From: Ferruginivarius sediminum
GTDB lineage: Bacteria; Pseudomonadota; Alphaproteobacteria; Kiloniellales; Rhodovibrionaceae
Assembly: GCF_003344765.1 (NCBI RefSeq)
Contig: NZ_QPMH01000011.1
Coordinates: 50,443 to 114,442, forward strand
Direction of reading: 5' to 3'
DNA: 64,000 bases
Part shown: positions 30,595-39,332 of the stretch, in pieces
How the letters are laid out: each line of letters starts with the position of its first letter
Numbering within the stretch: the first letter of the stretch is position 1
The notes under the pieces: model-generated
What the model saw: the letters and a program-made list of their open reading frames with translations, nothing else
Database searches by the model: none
Told to the model about the DNA's origin: nothing
Translations under genes and position numbers: made by a program

Positions 30595-31215
30595 ATGTTG
30601 CGCATGATGTGGACTCGGACCCGCCAGACGGCCCTTCCGGCATTGCTGTTTGCCGGACTCGCCGCATGCACGGCCGATCCCTACCTCGAACCCCTGCCGC
30701 GCGACGACGCCGGCAACGCCGAGGCATCGGCTTCGCAGTCCGCCGGTCAGGGAACGGACCAGGCCGAGGCGCGAAAAGCCCTCCTGCCCCGCCTCGCCGA
30801 CAAGGTCATCGTCGATAAGGGCCGGCGACAGCTTCACCTCGTGGACGACGGACAGGTCTTCCTCACCTTCAAGGTCGCCCTGGGTAGCAAGCCTTCGGGC
30901 CCGAAGCGGGCGGAAGGCGATGGGCGCACGCCGGAAGGTTCCTACGTCCTTGACTGGCGCAACCCCGACAGCCGGTTCTATCGCTCGATCCACATCTCGT
31001 ATCCCTCGCCCGGCGACATTCGGCGCGCGCGGCGCGAAGGCGTCGATCCGGGCGACAACATCATGATCCACGGCCTGCCCGCCGACTTCGAGTGGATGGG
31101 CCGCAGCCACGCGCTGACGGACTGGACCGAGGGCTGCATCGCCGTCACCAACGAGGAGATGGACCTGATCTGGAAAAGCGTGCCGCCCGGTACGCCGATC
31201 GAGATCCGGCCATAG
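30595..31215 (+). CDS. L,D-transpeptidase (YkuD family) lipoprotein
   Basis: A 206-residue protein with a lipoprotein signal (GLAAC, Cys25), so anchored to a membrane facing the periplasm. The YkuD domain (about 68-205) begins VIVDKGRRQLHLVDDGQVFL and carries the active site IMIHGLP with TEGCIAVTN: His and the nucleophilic Cys. Such enzymes make 3-3 crosslinks in peptidoglycan or attach lipoproteins to it. ATG codons at 30595, 30604 and 30607 are all possible starts. It ends at a strong hairpin shared with the convergent copper-chaperone gene. Confidence 0.93.
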   Translation: MLRMMWTRTRQTALPALLFAGLAACTADPYLEPLPRDDAGNAEASASQSAGQGTDQAEARKALLPRLADKVIVDKGRRQLHLVDDGQVFLTFKVALGSKPSGPKRAEGDGRTPEGSYVLDWRNPDSRFYRSIHISYPSPGDIRRARREGVDPGDNIMIHGLPADFEWMGRSHALTDWTEGCIAVTNEEMDLIWKSVPPGTPIEIRP

Positions 31216-31220
31216 CAATA

Positions 31221-31249
31221 CGGCGGGGCATCCCAGGGATGTCCCGCCG
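31221..31249. terminator. Bidirectional terminator between convergent genes
   Basis: CGGCGGGGCATCCC and GGGATGTCCCGCCG form a 14-bp stem (one G-T pair) around a minimal loop, six bases after the L,D-transpeptidase stop. GTAAAAGG follows, with no long T-run. Confidence 0.65.
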
Positions 31250-31274
31250 CGTAAAAGGCCGGATTTCGGGCAGC

Positions 31275-31766
31275 TTAGTCCTCGTGATCGTGGTCGCCGT
31301 GGCCGCCGGACATCGCGCCCATGGCCTTCACCTTGACGGTCACGTCCAGGCTGTCGCCGCTGGCAAGCTTGAGGGTAAGCGGGAAGCTCTCCCCCTCCTT
31401 CAGCGGATGATCGAGTTGCATCAGCATGATGTGCAGACCGCCGGGCTCGAACACAACGGTCCCTCCGGGCGCCACCTCGACCCGCTCGACGGGATGCATC
31501 TGCATCACGCCGTCCTTCATCGAGTGGCCATGCAGCCCGGCATGCTTCGCCACCGGCGTCTCGGCCGCGACGACGTGGTCGGTCTCCTCGCCGTGGTTGT
31601 GCAGCGTCACATAGGCGGCACCATTCTTGACCGCCGCCATCGTCGCCCGCGCCCAGGCGTGCTCCGCCATGATCCCGCCGGCCTTCGCACTGGCGGCGGC
31701 GCCCATTGTAACGCCCAGCATTGCCGCCAGCGCGGCGGCGGCCATGACACCGGAAATTCGCTTCAT
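31275..31766 (-). CDS. Periplasmic copper chaperone PCu(A)C
   Basis: A 163-residue protein with a signal peptide (cleavage near ASA/K at residue 27). The copper site is the usual H...M pattern: HAGLHGHSMKDGVMQM and GGLHIMLMQL. It should bind Cu(I) in the periplasm and help load cytochrome c oxidase. A His/Asp-rich tail (GGHGDHDHED) may add metal affinity. ATG at 31766 is the only sensible start for the signal peptide. No SCO or cytochrome oxidase gene is adjacent. Confidence 0.93.
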   Translation of the reverse strand: MKRISGVMAAAALAAMLGVTMGAAASAKAGGIMAEHAWARATMAAVKNGAAYVTLHNHGEETDHVVAAETPVAKHAGLHGHSMKDGVMQMHPVERVEVAPGGTVVFEPGGLHIMLMQLDHPLKEGESFPLTLKLASGDSLDVTVKVKAMGAMSGGHGDHDHED

Positions 31767-32604
31767 ATCGAGGTTCCCCTTCAATAGCCCGAGCGGCCCC
31801 GTCGCCTGCCTGCGAGGTTCGGACGCGGCCCGAACGGAATTGCCCCACACTGCAACCTTCGATTGCTATTCAAGCAGAGTATCTACACGACTAATGCAGA
31901 TCAATCTCCGCGGCGAGGCGTGGCTGCCGGTGAAGGTAGACGTATCGAGTTGCGATTGTGTCTGCGACCCAAGGCCGCACATACAAGGGAGATCGCAAAA
32001 ATTGTGCTAAAATTCTTGACGTATCGCATATGGTGTGGCACCCGCACGTCTCGCAGGTTGTATGGCACACCTTGGCTGCATCGCGGTGGAGTATTCACCG
32101 CGAGCGGAAAGGGCATTTGCCGATGCGTTGCGCCAAAGGGCGTCTTCGCAGGCAAGGAATACAACCTAAAAGTTATTGTGAGGTAAAGGAACGCACTTAA
32201 TAGGTTTGCCGCCGGCCGCCGCACCCCAAACGCTACCCCAAGCGGTGCGGGCGGCATGTCCGTGGGTCCGGCCGCGGACACGGTGTCGTGTTGTCACCCC
32301 ACACCACAACACGACACCGAGCCACCGGACGCCGTCGGTGCGCGCGCCCTTCCCGGGCGGGCCGCACCGGCGGCAAGCAATTAAATGCTTGCCGCGTGCA
32401 TCTTCATGCTAATCAGGAATCGCCTCCCGATTCAACGATAGTTTTACTTTTAGTTGTAACCGCCTAAAAATCTATCAACCAATTTGGGAAATGCCCCGCC
32501 ACCTTGGTCCCGCTTACGGTTGAATACCGGCCGCCCAACGACAATCCTGGTCCGGGCGGCGAACAGCGACTAGCCTGCTTGCGCGCCATTCCTGGAGGGA
32601 AATC
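31767..32604. other. 838-base stretch without a recognised gene
   Basis: The first half (about 31850-32190) is AT-richer and holds only frames of unlikely composition. From 32215 to 32394 four hairpins follow one another (separate entry). 32395-32604 is AT-rich at first and contains the leader of the 32605 gene, with GGAGGGAAATC before the ATG. No tRNA or known riboswitch was recognised. Confidence 0.5.
32215..32394. other. Array of four hairpins, candidate structured RNA or DNA element
   Basis: Hairpin 1 (32215-32255): GCCGCCGCACC against GGTGCGGGCGGC with one bulge. Hairpin 2 (32281-32319): CGGTGTCGTGTTGT against ACAACACGACACCG, a perfect 14-bp stem with an 11-base loop. Hairpin 3 (32336-32369): CGGTGCG against CGCACCG with a further paired inner part. 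Hairpin 4 (32371-32394): CGGCAAGCA against TGCTTGCCG with loop ATTAAA. No protein frame accounts for this symmetry. Strand and function are unknown. Confidence 0.6.
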
Positions 32605-33111
32605 ATGTCCGAAGAGGCCGATACGCCACGCCCCGCCGACGACGGGGAACCGGAAGGCTGGGCGGGTTTCGCCGCGCCGGACGACGGTGCCGGAATCCTG
32701 GTGCCGCTCAGCGCCATCATCCTCAAGGCGGGGGAGCCGCTGGCCGAGCACGCGCGCGAGCGGGCGATGCAGCGCTATGGCGACTATGGCGTGGCGCAGG
32801 ACATCCTGGGCGGCAACGCGCTGTTCGCGCTGCGCGACGACCGCAACGCACGCGGGGCTATCGCGGCCTGCCTGGGCGGCATCGCCCGGCTGACGCAAAG
32901 CCGCTGCTTCGTCGTCACGGCCACTATGCGCGGCCAGGGCATCGACTGCCTGGTGGAGCGCCTGGACCGTCACGAGACGCCGCCCGACACCCTCGGCGCG
33001 GTCCGCGCGCGGCTGGCGGAGTTGCTGAAGATTCCCGCCAAAGGCATAACGCCGGGAGAGCTTGTCGCGAGCAAGAAGGACGGGCAAAAGGGACAAGGCG
33101 ACGGCGCGTAG
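32605..33111 (+). CDS. Hypothetical soluble protein
   Basis: A 168-residue protein, ATG at 32605 with GGAGGG upstream. The N-terminal tail is acidic and Pro-rich (1-25). The body is alpha/beta (GILVPLSAIILKAGEPLAEH, IARLTQSRCFVVTATMRGQG, AVRARLAELLKIPAKGIT), and the tail is Lys/Gly-rich. I do not recognise the family and see no catalytic motif. It is the last gene before the sarcosine oxidase operon, 93 bases upstream of soxB on the same strand, so co-transcription is possible. Confidence 0.7.
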   Translation: MSEEADTPRPADDGEPEGWAGFAAPDDGAGILVPLSAIILKAGEPLAEHARERAMQRYGDYGVAQDILGGNALFALRDDRNARGAIAACLGGIARLTQSRCFVVTATMRGQGIDCLVERLDRHETPPDTLGAVRARLAELLKIPAKGITPGELVASKKDGQKGQGDGA

Positions 33112-33204
33112 GGGCAAGAGTTCGCCCACCCCCGCCCCTAACGATTATGGATGGCGGCCGATGCGGTTGCCGGACTTGCGAACCAGGCCATAGTTACGGA
33201 CGGC

Positions 33205-34455
33205 ATGCGCTATTCCCTCTTCAACCTGATCGGGCAGACTATGCGCGGTCATCGCGGCTGGCCCCGGGCCTGGCGCGATCCGGACCCGAAGGCGGGCTAC
33301 GACGTCGTGATCGTGGGCGCCGGCGGCCATGGCCTTGCCACCGCCTACTACCTCGCGAAGGAGCACGGCATCACCAACGTCGCCGTGCTGGAGAAGGGCT
33401 ATCTGGGCGGCGGCAACGTCGGGCGCAACACCACCATCGTGCGCTCCAACTACGAACTGCCGGGCAACGAGCCGTTCTACGAGCACTCCCTGAAGCTGTG
33501 GGAGGGGCTGTCGCAGGACATCAACTACAACGTGATGTTCAGCCAGCGCGGCGTGCTGAACCTCGCGCACTCCGACGGGCAGGTGGACGCCTTCGCGCGG
33601 CGCGGCAACGGGATGCGCCTGCACGGCGCCGACGCGGTGCTGCTGACGCGGGAGGAGGTCCGCGAGCGGGTGCCGGCCCTGGACCTGGACAACGCCCGCT
33701 TTCCAGTGCGCGGCGGCCTGTTGCAGCCGCGCGCGGGCACGGCGCGCCACGACGCGGTGGCCTGGGGCCTTGCCCGCGCCGCCGACAGCCTGGGCGTCGA
33801 CATCATCCAGAACTGCGAGGTGACGGGCATCGCCCGCGAGAACGGTCGCGTCACCGGGGTGGAGACGACGCGCGGGCACATCAAGGCGGGGAAGGTCGGC
33901 CTCGCCGTCGCCGGCCACACGACCAAGCTTGCCGAAATGGCGGGCCTGCGCCTGCCCGTCGAGAGCCATCTTCTGCAGGCTTTCGTCACCGAGGCCATCA
34001 AGCCGATGGTGGACCAGGTCGTCACCTTCGCCGCCGGTCACTTCTACATCAGCCAATCCGACCACGGCGGCCTGGTCTTCGGCTCCAGCCTAGACGGCTA
34101 TAACTCCTACGCGGCGCGCGGCAACATGCCGGCGGTGGAGCACACCATCGAGGCGGCCATGTCGCTGATGCCGAGCGTCGGGCGCCTGCGCCTGCTGCGC
34201 CACTGGGGCGGCGTGATGGACATGTCGATGGACGGCAGCCCGATCATCTCGAAAACCCCGGTGGAGGGGCTCTATCTCAACGGCGGCTGGTGTTACGGCG
34301 GCTTCAAGGCGACACCCGGCTCGGGCTGGTGCTTCGCCCACACCATCGCGCGGGACGAGCCGCACGCGCTGAACGCCCCGTTGAGCCTGGAGCGCTTCGA
34401 ATCCGGCCATCTGCTCGACGAAGAGAGTACGGGCCCCTTCCCGAACACCCATTAG
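33205..34455 (+). CDS. soxB: Sarcosine oxidase beta subunit
   Basis: A 416-residue flavoprotein of the heterotetrameric sarcosine oxidase, which oxidises sarcosine to glycine with formation of H2O2 and a one-carbon unit passed to tetrahydrofolate. The FAD-binding motif is VIVGAGGHGLATAYYLAKE, followed by GYLGGGNVGRNTTIVRSNY; a conserved His for covalent FMN lies in this subunit. The C terminus has SMDGSPIISKTPVEGLYLNG and GGFKATPGSG. ATG 33205 (MRYSLFNLIG) is the family start; the frame opens further upstream at 33151. It is first of soxBDAG. Confidence 0.96.
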   Translation: MRYSLFNLIGQTMRGHRGWPRAWRDPDPKAGYDVVIVGAGGHGLATAYYLAKEHGITNVAVLEKGYLGGGNVGRNTTIVRSNYELPGNEPFYEHSLKLWEGLSQDINYNVMFSQRGVLNLAHSDGQVDAFARRGNGMRLHGADAVLLTREEVRERVPALDLDNARFPVRGGLLQPRAGTARHDAVAWGLARAADSLGVDIIQNCEVTGIARENGRVTGVETTRGHIKAGKVGLAVAGHTTKLAEMAGLRLPVESHLLQAFVTEAIKPMVDQVVTFAAGHFYISQSDHGGLVFGSSLDGYNSYAARGNMPAVEHTIEAAMSLMPSVGRLRLLRHWGGVMDMSMDGSPIISKTPVEGLYLNGGWCYGGFKATPGSGWCFAHTIARDEPHALNAPLSLERFESGHLLDEESTGPFPNTH

Positions 34456-34481
34456 GCCCGAACACCCGTCAGGAGTGGAAT

Positions 34482-34754
34482 ATGCGTATTCCCTGTCCAT
34501 TGTGCGGCGAGCGCGCGCTTGAGGAATTCACCTACCTGGGCGACGCCACGGTCAAGCGCCCGGCGGCCGAGGAGACGGACCCCAAGGCCTGGTACGACTT
34601 CGTCTATCTGCGCGACAACCCCCGCGGGCCGCACCGCGAGCTTTGGCATCACCTGCACGGCTGCCGCGCGTGGCTGGAGGTGGAGCGCGACACGCTCACG
34701 CACGAGGTGTTCGATAGCCGCCTCGCCCGCGAGCGCGGCACGGAGGCGAAATGA
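34482..34754 (+). CDS. soxD: Sarcosine oxidase delta subunit
   Basis: A 90-residue zinc-binding subunit. The N-terminal CPLCGER and later HLHGCRAWL give the usual three Cys and one His ligands. YLRDNPRGPHRELWHH is the family core. AGGAG lies seven bases before ATG 34482. Its stop overlaps the soxA ATG (ATGA). Confidence 0.95.
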   Translation: MRIPCPLCGERALEEFTYLGDATVKRPAAEETDPKAWYDFVYLRDNPRGPHRELWHHLHGCRAWLEVERDTLTHEVFDSRLARERGTEAK

Positions 34755-37660
34755 CCGGGGAGAGAAGCTTCCGCGGCGCCGAGGGCGGGCTGATCGACCG
34801 CGAGCGGCCGCTGTCCTTCACCTTCGACGGCCGGGAGATGACCGGCTACGCCGGTGACACCCTGGCCTCCGCCCTGCTGGCGAACGGCGTGCGGCTGGTC
34901 GGGCGCAGCTTCAAGTACCATCGCCCGCGCGGCATCTTCGCCGCCGGATCGAACGAGCCCAACGCCCTCGTCGAGCTTGGCACCGGCGCCCGGCGCACGC
35001 CGAACATCCCGGCCACGATGGCGGAACTGCGCGAGGGGCTTGCCGCCGCCAGCCAGAACCGCTGGCCGTCACTCACATTCGACCTGATGGCGGTGAACGA
35101 CCTGCTGGCGCCGTTCATGCCGGCGGGCTTCTACTACAAGACCTTCATGTGGCCGCGCGCCCTGTGGGAGAGGCTATACGAGCCGCAGATCCGCAAGGCC
35201 GCCGGCCTGGGCCGCCCGGCCATGGCGCCTGACCCCGATCGCTACGAGCGCGGCACGCTGCATTGCGATATCCTGGTGGTCGGCGGCGGCCCCGCCGGCC
35301 TTTCCGCTGCGCTGGCCGCCGGGCGAACGGGTGCGCGCGTGGTCCTGTGCGACGAGGATTTCCGGCTCGGCGGGCGCCTGCTTGCCGATGATGTACGCCT
35401 GGACGGCAGGCCCGGACACGCCTGGGCGGAGAGTGTGGCCGGAGAGCTTGCGGGGCTGGACAACGTACGGCTGATGCGCCGGACGACGGTGTTCGGCTAC
35501 TACGACCACAACACCCTGGGCGCGGTGGAAAAGGTCGCGGACTACAGAGAGGACCGCGCCGCCGACGTGCCACGCGAACGGCTGTGGCACATCGAGGCGC
35601 ACCGCGTGGTCCTGGCGACCGGCGCGAACGAGCGGCCCATCGCCTTCACCAACAACGACCTGCCGGGCGTCATGCTGGGCTCGGCGGCGCGGGCTTACGT
35701 CAACCGCTTCGCCGTGCGGCCGGGCGCGCGGGCCGTCATCTTCGCCAACAACGACGACATCGGCGCGACGGCGGACGCCCTCTCGAACGGCGGTGTCGAG
35801 GTGGCCGAGGTCGTGGACGGACGCGAGGGCTGGCTGGTGAAGCGAGCGCTGGGCCGGCGCGGGCTGCGCGGCGTCGAACTGAGCGACGGCAAGCGCATCG
35901 CGTGCGACCTGCTGTGCGTCTCCGGCGGCTGGGATCCGGCGGTGCACCTGTCCTCGCAGACCGGCGTCAAGCCGGTGTGGGACGCCGACAGCTTCTGCCT
36001 CGTCCCCGGCGAGCCGCGTCAGGCCGAGGTTTCCGCAGGTGCCTGCGCCGGGCGCTTCACGACGGAAAACGCGCTCCGCGACGGCGCGGAGGCCGGGCGC
36101 GCGGCGGCGGCCGCCTGCGGCTTCGACGACAAGGCGCCGGACCAGCCGGCGGTGGAAGAGCCCGCGGCCGGGAACCTGCAACCGATCTGGACCGTGCCCG
36201 GCAAGGCCAAGCGGATCTTCCTGGACTTCCAGCACGACGTCTCGTTGGCCGACATCAAGCTGGCAACGCGCGAGGGTTACACCTCGGTCGAGCACCTGAA
36301 GCGCTACACCACGCTCGGCATGGCGACCGACCAGGGCAAGGTCGGCAACGTCGTCGGCCTGGCGATGCTGGCTGAAGAGCGCGGCGTCCCGATTGCCGAG
36401 GTCGGCACCACCACCTTCCGCCCGCCCTATACGCCGACCACCCTGGGCGCCTTCGCCGGCTACAACCGGCAGCAGCACTTCCAGCCGGTGCGACGCACGC
36501 CGCTGCACGACTGGGCCGAGCGGCGCGGCGCCATCTACGTCGAGGCGGGGCCGTGGCTGCGCTCCCGCGCCTTCCTTCAGCCGGGCGAGGACCTGTTCGC
36601 CGCCTCCATCCGCGAGGCAAAGGCCACGCGCGATGGCGTCGGGCTGTGCGACGTCTCGACGCTGGGCAAGATCGATATCCAGGGGCCGGACGCGGTGGAG
36701 TTGCTGAACCGGGTCTACTGCAACGGCTGGAAGCGGCTGCCGGTCGGCAAGGCGCGCTATGGCCTGATGCTGCGCGAGGACGGTATCGTCTTCGACGACG
36801 GTACCACCTCGCGCCTGGGCGAGCGGCACTACCTGATGACGACGACCACCACCCACGCCGGGCCGGTGATGGCGCACCTGGAATACTGCCATCAGGTGCT
36901 GTGGCCGGAACTGGACGTGCAGATGGTCTCGGTCACCGACCAGTGGGCCGGGCTGGCGATTGCCGGGCCGTACGCCCGCAAGGTGCTGGAGAAGGTGCTG
37001 CCGGACGAGGACCTGTCGAACGAGGGCTTCCCCTTCCTGGCCGCGCGGGAGATGGAGCTTCAGGGAATTCCGGCGCGGCTGTTCCGCATCTCCTTCTCCG
37101 GCGAGCTTGGCTTCGAGCTGAACGTGCCGGCCGACTACGGCCCGGCGGTGGCGGACCTGTTGATGCGGGCGGGGGCGGAATACAACATCGTGCCCTATGG
37201 CCTGGAAGCGCTGGACATCATGCGCATCGAGAAGGGCCACGTCACCGGGGCGGAGCTGCACGGCCGCACCACCGCCGCCGACGTCGGCCTCGGCAGGATG
37301 ATGAGCACGAAGAAGGACTATATCGGCCGCCGCATGGTGGAGCGGCCGGGCATCGCCGCGCCGGAGCGGCCGTCGCTGGTGGGCCTGGTTCCCGCCGATG
37401 GCACCTCGCCCCTGCACGGCGGCGCCCATCTGCTGCCGCGGGGCGTGCCGACGACGGCGGAGAACGACGAGGGCTATATCACCTCGCCGGCCTACAGCCC
37501 CGAGCTGGGCCACTGGATCGCGCTTGGCCTGCTCAAGAACGGCCCGGATCGCATCGGCGAGACGGTGCGCATGGTGGACCTGGTGCGCGGCGCCGACATC
37601 CCGGTGAAGGTCGTCTCCCCCATCTTCGTCGATCCGGAAGGAAAGCGTCTCTATGCCTGA
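34751..37660 (+). CDS. soxA: Sarcosine oxidase alpha subunit
   Basis: A 969-residue subunit. The N-terminal 2Fe-2S-ferredoxin-like domain (LTFDGREMTGYAGDTLASAL) is followed by an NAD-binding domain (DILVVGGGPAGLSAALAAGR, ATGANERPIAFTNNDLPGVM) and a C-terminal aminomethyltransferase/GcvT-like folate-binding domain from about residue 590 (TLGKIDIQGPDAVELLNRV, GLEALDIMRIEKGHVTGAEL). The folate domain takes the methylene group to 5,10-methylene-tetrahydrofolate. Length and domain order are normal. It overlaps soxD at its 5' end and soxG at its 3' end. Confidence 0.97.
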   Translation: MTGERSFRGAEGGLIDRERPLSFTFDGREMTGYAGDTLASALLANGVRLVGRSFKYHRPRGIFAAGSNEPNALVELGTGARRTPNIPATMAELREGLAAASQNRWPSLTFDLMAVNDLLAPFMPAGFYYKTFMWPRALWERLYEPQIRKAAGLGRPAMAPDPDRYERGTLHCDILVVGGGPAGLSAALAAGRTGARVVLCDEDFRLGGRLLADDVRLDGRPGHAWAESVAGELAGLDNVRLMRRTTVFGYYDHNTLGAVEKVADYREDRAADVPRERLWHIEAHRVVLATGANERPIAFTNNDLPGVMLGSAARAYVNRFAVRPGARAVIFANNDDIGATADALSNGGVEVAEVVDGREGWLVKRALGRRGLRGVELSDGKRIACDLLCVSGGWDPAVHLSSQTGVKPVWDADSFCLVPGEPRQAEVSAGACAGRFTTENALRDGAEAGRAAAAACGFDDKAPDQPAVEEPAAGNLQPIWTVPGKAKRIFLDFQHDVSLADIKLATREGYTSVEHLKRYTTLGMATDQGKVGNVVGLAMLAEERGVPIAEVGTTTFRPPYTPTTLGAFAGYNRQQHFQPVRRTPLHDWAERRGAIYVEAGPWLRSRAFLQPGEDLFAASIREAKATRDGVGLCDVSTLGKIDIQGPDAVELLNRVYCNGWKRLPVGKARYGLMLREDGIVFDDGTTSRLGERHYLMTTTTTHAGPVMAHLEYCHQVLWPELDVQMVSVTDQWAGLAIAGPYARKVLEKVLPDEDLSNEGFPFLAAREMELQGIPARLFRISFSGELGFELNVPADYGPAVADLLMRAGAEYNIVPYGLEALDIMRIEKGHVTGAELHGRTTAADVGLGRMMSTKKDYIGRRMVERPGIAAPERPSLVGLVPADGTSPLHGGAHLLPRGVPTTAENDEGYITSPAYSPELGHWIALGLLKNGPDRIGETVRMVDLVRGADIPVKVVSPIFVDPEGKRLYA

Positions 37661-38264
37661 AGCGACAGAGCCCCTGACAGCCGCCTCGCCGCTCGCCGCC
37701 GTCTGGGAACCGGGGGAGCACGGCCGCATCGGCCCGCAAGGCCCCGGCGTCACCTTTACCGAGCGCCGCGACCTGACGCTGGCATCCTTCCAGGCGCGGC
37801 GCGCCGGGGTGGAGGCGCTGGCCGGCGCCGCCAGCGAAAACCTGGGCCTCGCCCTGCCCGGACCGAACGACAGCACGGCGGGCGACGGCCTATCGCTGAT
37901 CTGGGTCGGCCTCGACCGCTGGCTCGCCGTCGCCGCCGACACCAACGGCCCGGCGCTCCTGCAACGACTTGGCGAAGCACTGGGCGAGACGGCGGCCGTC
38001 GCGGACCAGAGCCACGGGGAATACGTACTGCAGCTTGAGGGGCCGCAGGTGCGCGACGTGCTGATGAGGGCGACGCCGGTGGATGTCCACCCGACCGCCT
38101 TCCCGGTCGGGCGCGTGGTCTCCACGGTGATGAACCACACCAGCGTCCAGCTCTGGCGCACCCAGGCGGAACGCTACCTTGTCGTCGTCCACCGCGGCTT
38201 CGCCCGCGACCTCTTCAAGTTCCTCACCACGATGTCCCGCGACGTCGGCTACCGCCTGCCTTGA
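37653..38264 (+). CDS. soxG: Sarcosine oxidase gamma subunit
   Basis: A 203-residue subunit with a GcvT-like fold (LSLIWVGLDRWLAVAADTNG, VADQSHGEYVLQLEGPQVRD, HPTAFPVGRVVSTVMNHTSV). It is the least conserved subunit and packs against SoxA. The start overlaps soxA by 8 bases. No glyA or formyltetrahydrofolate deformylase gene follows; the operon ends against the convergent nifU-like gene 16 bases away. Confidence 0.94.
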   Translation: MPEATEPLTAASPLAAVWEPGEHGRIGPQGPGVTFTERRDLTLASFQARRAGVEALAGAASENLGLALPGPNDSTAGDGLSLIWVGLDRWLAVAADTNGPALLQRLGEALGETAAVADQSHGEYVLQLEGPQVRDVLMRATPVDVHPTAFPVGRVVSTVMNHTSVQLWRTQAERYLVVVHRGFARDLFKFLTTMSRDVGYRLP

Positions 38265-38280
38265 GGGAGGGCACACCGCG

Positions 38281-39186
38281 TCACGCCATCGGCGAGGCGC
38301 CGCCACCCTTGCCAGGCTGGAAGTAGGGGTTGGTGCCGCTGGCGTGGTCGGTGACGTCGAGGATTTCCTCGATCTCGGGCACGGCGCGCTTGATCTCCGC
38401 CTCGACACCCTGCTTCAAGGTGACGTTCGCCATGCCGCAGCCCTGGCAGCCGCCCTCCAGGCGCAGGAATACGCGAGGCCCGCGCACGTCGATCAGCGAG
38501 ATGTGGCCGCCATGCCCCGCCACCGCCGGGTTGATGCGCGTATCCAGGACCTCGCGCACCGCCTGGCCGGCGGGCGTCTCCAGCCCCGGCTTGGGGATGG
38601 CGTCCATGACGTCCTGCACCTTCTCGATCTCTGGCACGTAGTGGCGTAGCATGTTCTCGATCTGCGCCAGCATCGAGAAGGCCGAGCCCTCCAGCCGCAG
38701 GTTGACGGTGGAGCCGACGAAGGAGTGGAAGGCAATATCGCCCCCGGTCTGCGAGATCGCCGGGTGGATGCGCGTCTCGACCAGTTCGCGAACCTGGTCG
38801 ATCAACTCCTGCGGCGCGTCGGAGACCGGCTCCTCCACCTTGTAATCCTCGGCCTCGGCGGCGGCCGTCCCGCCGCCCTTGCCGCCGGCCGGGGCGGTCT
38901 CGTCCTCCATCACCGGCTGGCCGCTGGTAAAGTGCTGCATGATCGCGGCCAGCACGTGCGGCTTCAGCGTCAGCCATTCGGCGTTCGGTGCCTTGGTGAC
39001 GGCAACGCTCTCGCCGTTGAGCTGCACGCCGCGCACCTGCTCCAGCTCGAACAGCCGGTGCGCCAGCGGCGACTTCCGCGCGTCCTGCGGCGAATGGAAC
39101 GCCAGCGGCCCCTGGGGGTACACTTCCCGGCCGGGAAGGAACTCGATGGTTTCGGGGTCGTTCGTGGCCTGGGTCTGGATGAACAT
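38281..39186 (-). CDS. Nfu-type Fe-S scaffold/carrier with duplicated NifU domain
   Basis: A 301-residue protein. Residues 1-90 are the Nfu N-terminal domain (MFIQTQATNDPETIEFLPGR). Two NifU C-terminal-type domains follow. The second (about 205-280) has the Fe-S ligands in LRLEGGCQGCGM (Cys247, Cys250) and the tail SGTNPYFQPGK usual in alphaproteobacterial Nfu. The first (about 125-195) aligns closely (LRLEGSAFSM, then HYVPEIEKVQDVMDA) but has Ala and Met where the cysteines should be. Single-domain relatives are about 185 residues. The protein should carry 4Fe-4S clusters to client enzymes; the extra domain may be structural. Confidence 0.9.
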   Translation of the reverse strand: MFIQTQATNDPETIEFLPGREVYPQGPLAFHSPQDARKSPLAHRLFELEQVRGVQLNGESVAVTKAPNAEWLTLKPHVLAAIMQHFTSGQPVMEDETAPAGGKGGGTAAAEAEDYKVEEPVSDAPQELIDQVRELVETRIHPAISQTGGDIAFHSFVGSTVNLRLEGSAFSMLAQIENMLRHYVPEIEKVQDVMDAIPKPGLETPAGQAVREVLDTRINPAVAGHGGHISLIDVRGPRVFLRLEGGCQGCGMANVTLKQGVEAEIKRAVPEIEEILDVTDHASGTNPYFQPGKGGGASPMA

Positions 39187-39332
39187 CGCGTCCGCCTGAA
39201 ATCGTGTGTTACCGTGCTGTCCCTAATGTAGTGCCGTGAGGCCTGTCAAAAAACGGTTCGTTGCATGGGGGTAAGGGCGTTTCGTAAGTGGGGCCGTCCC
39301 GTCGGTCGGAAACGCGTGGTGCAAGGCGGGAG

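Noticed and set aside
31863..32190. Overlapping short frames in the AT-rich part of the 31767-32604 gap
   Set aside because: They lack ribosome-binding sites and recognisable domains, and their composition is like random translation.
32281..32319. The 14-bp hairpin as an ordinary intrinsic terminator
   Set aside because: No gene ends nearby on either strand and no T-run follows either arm.
35174..38161. A 995-codon minus-strand frame opposite soxA and soxG
   Set aside because: It is antisense to recognised sarcosine oxidase genes and has a low-complexity Arg/Gly/Ala composition.
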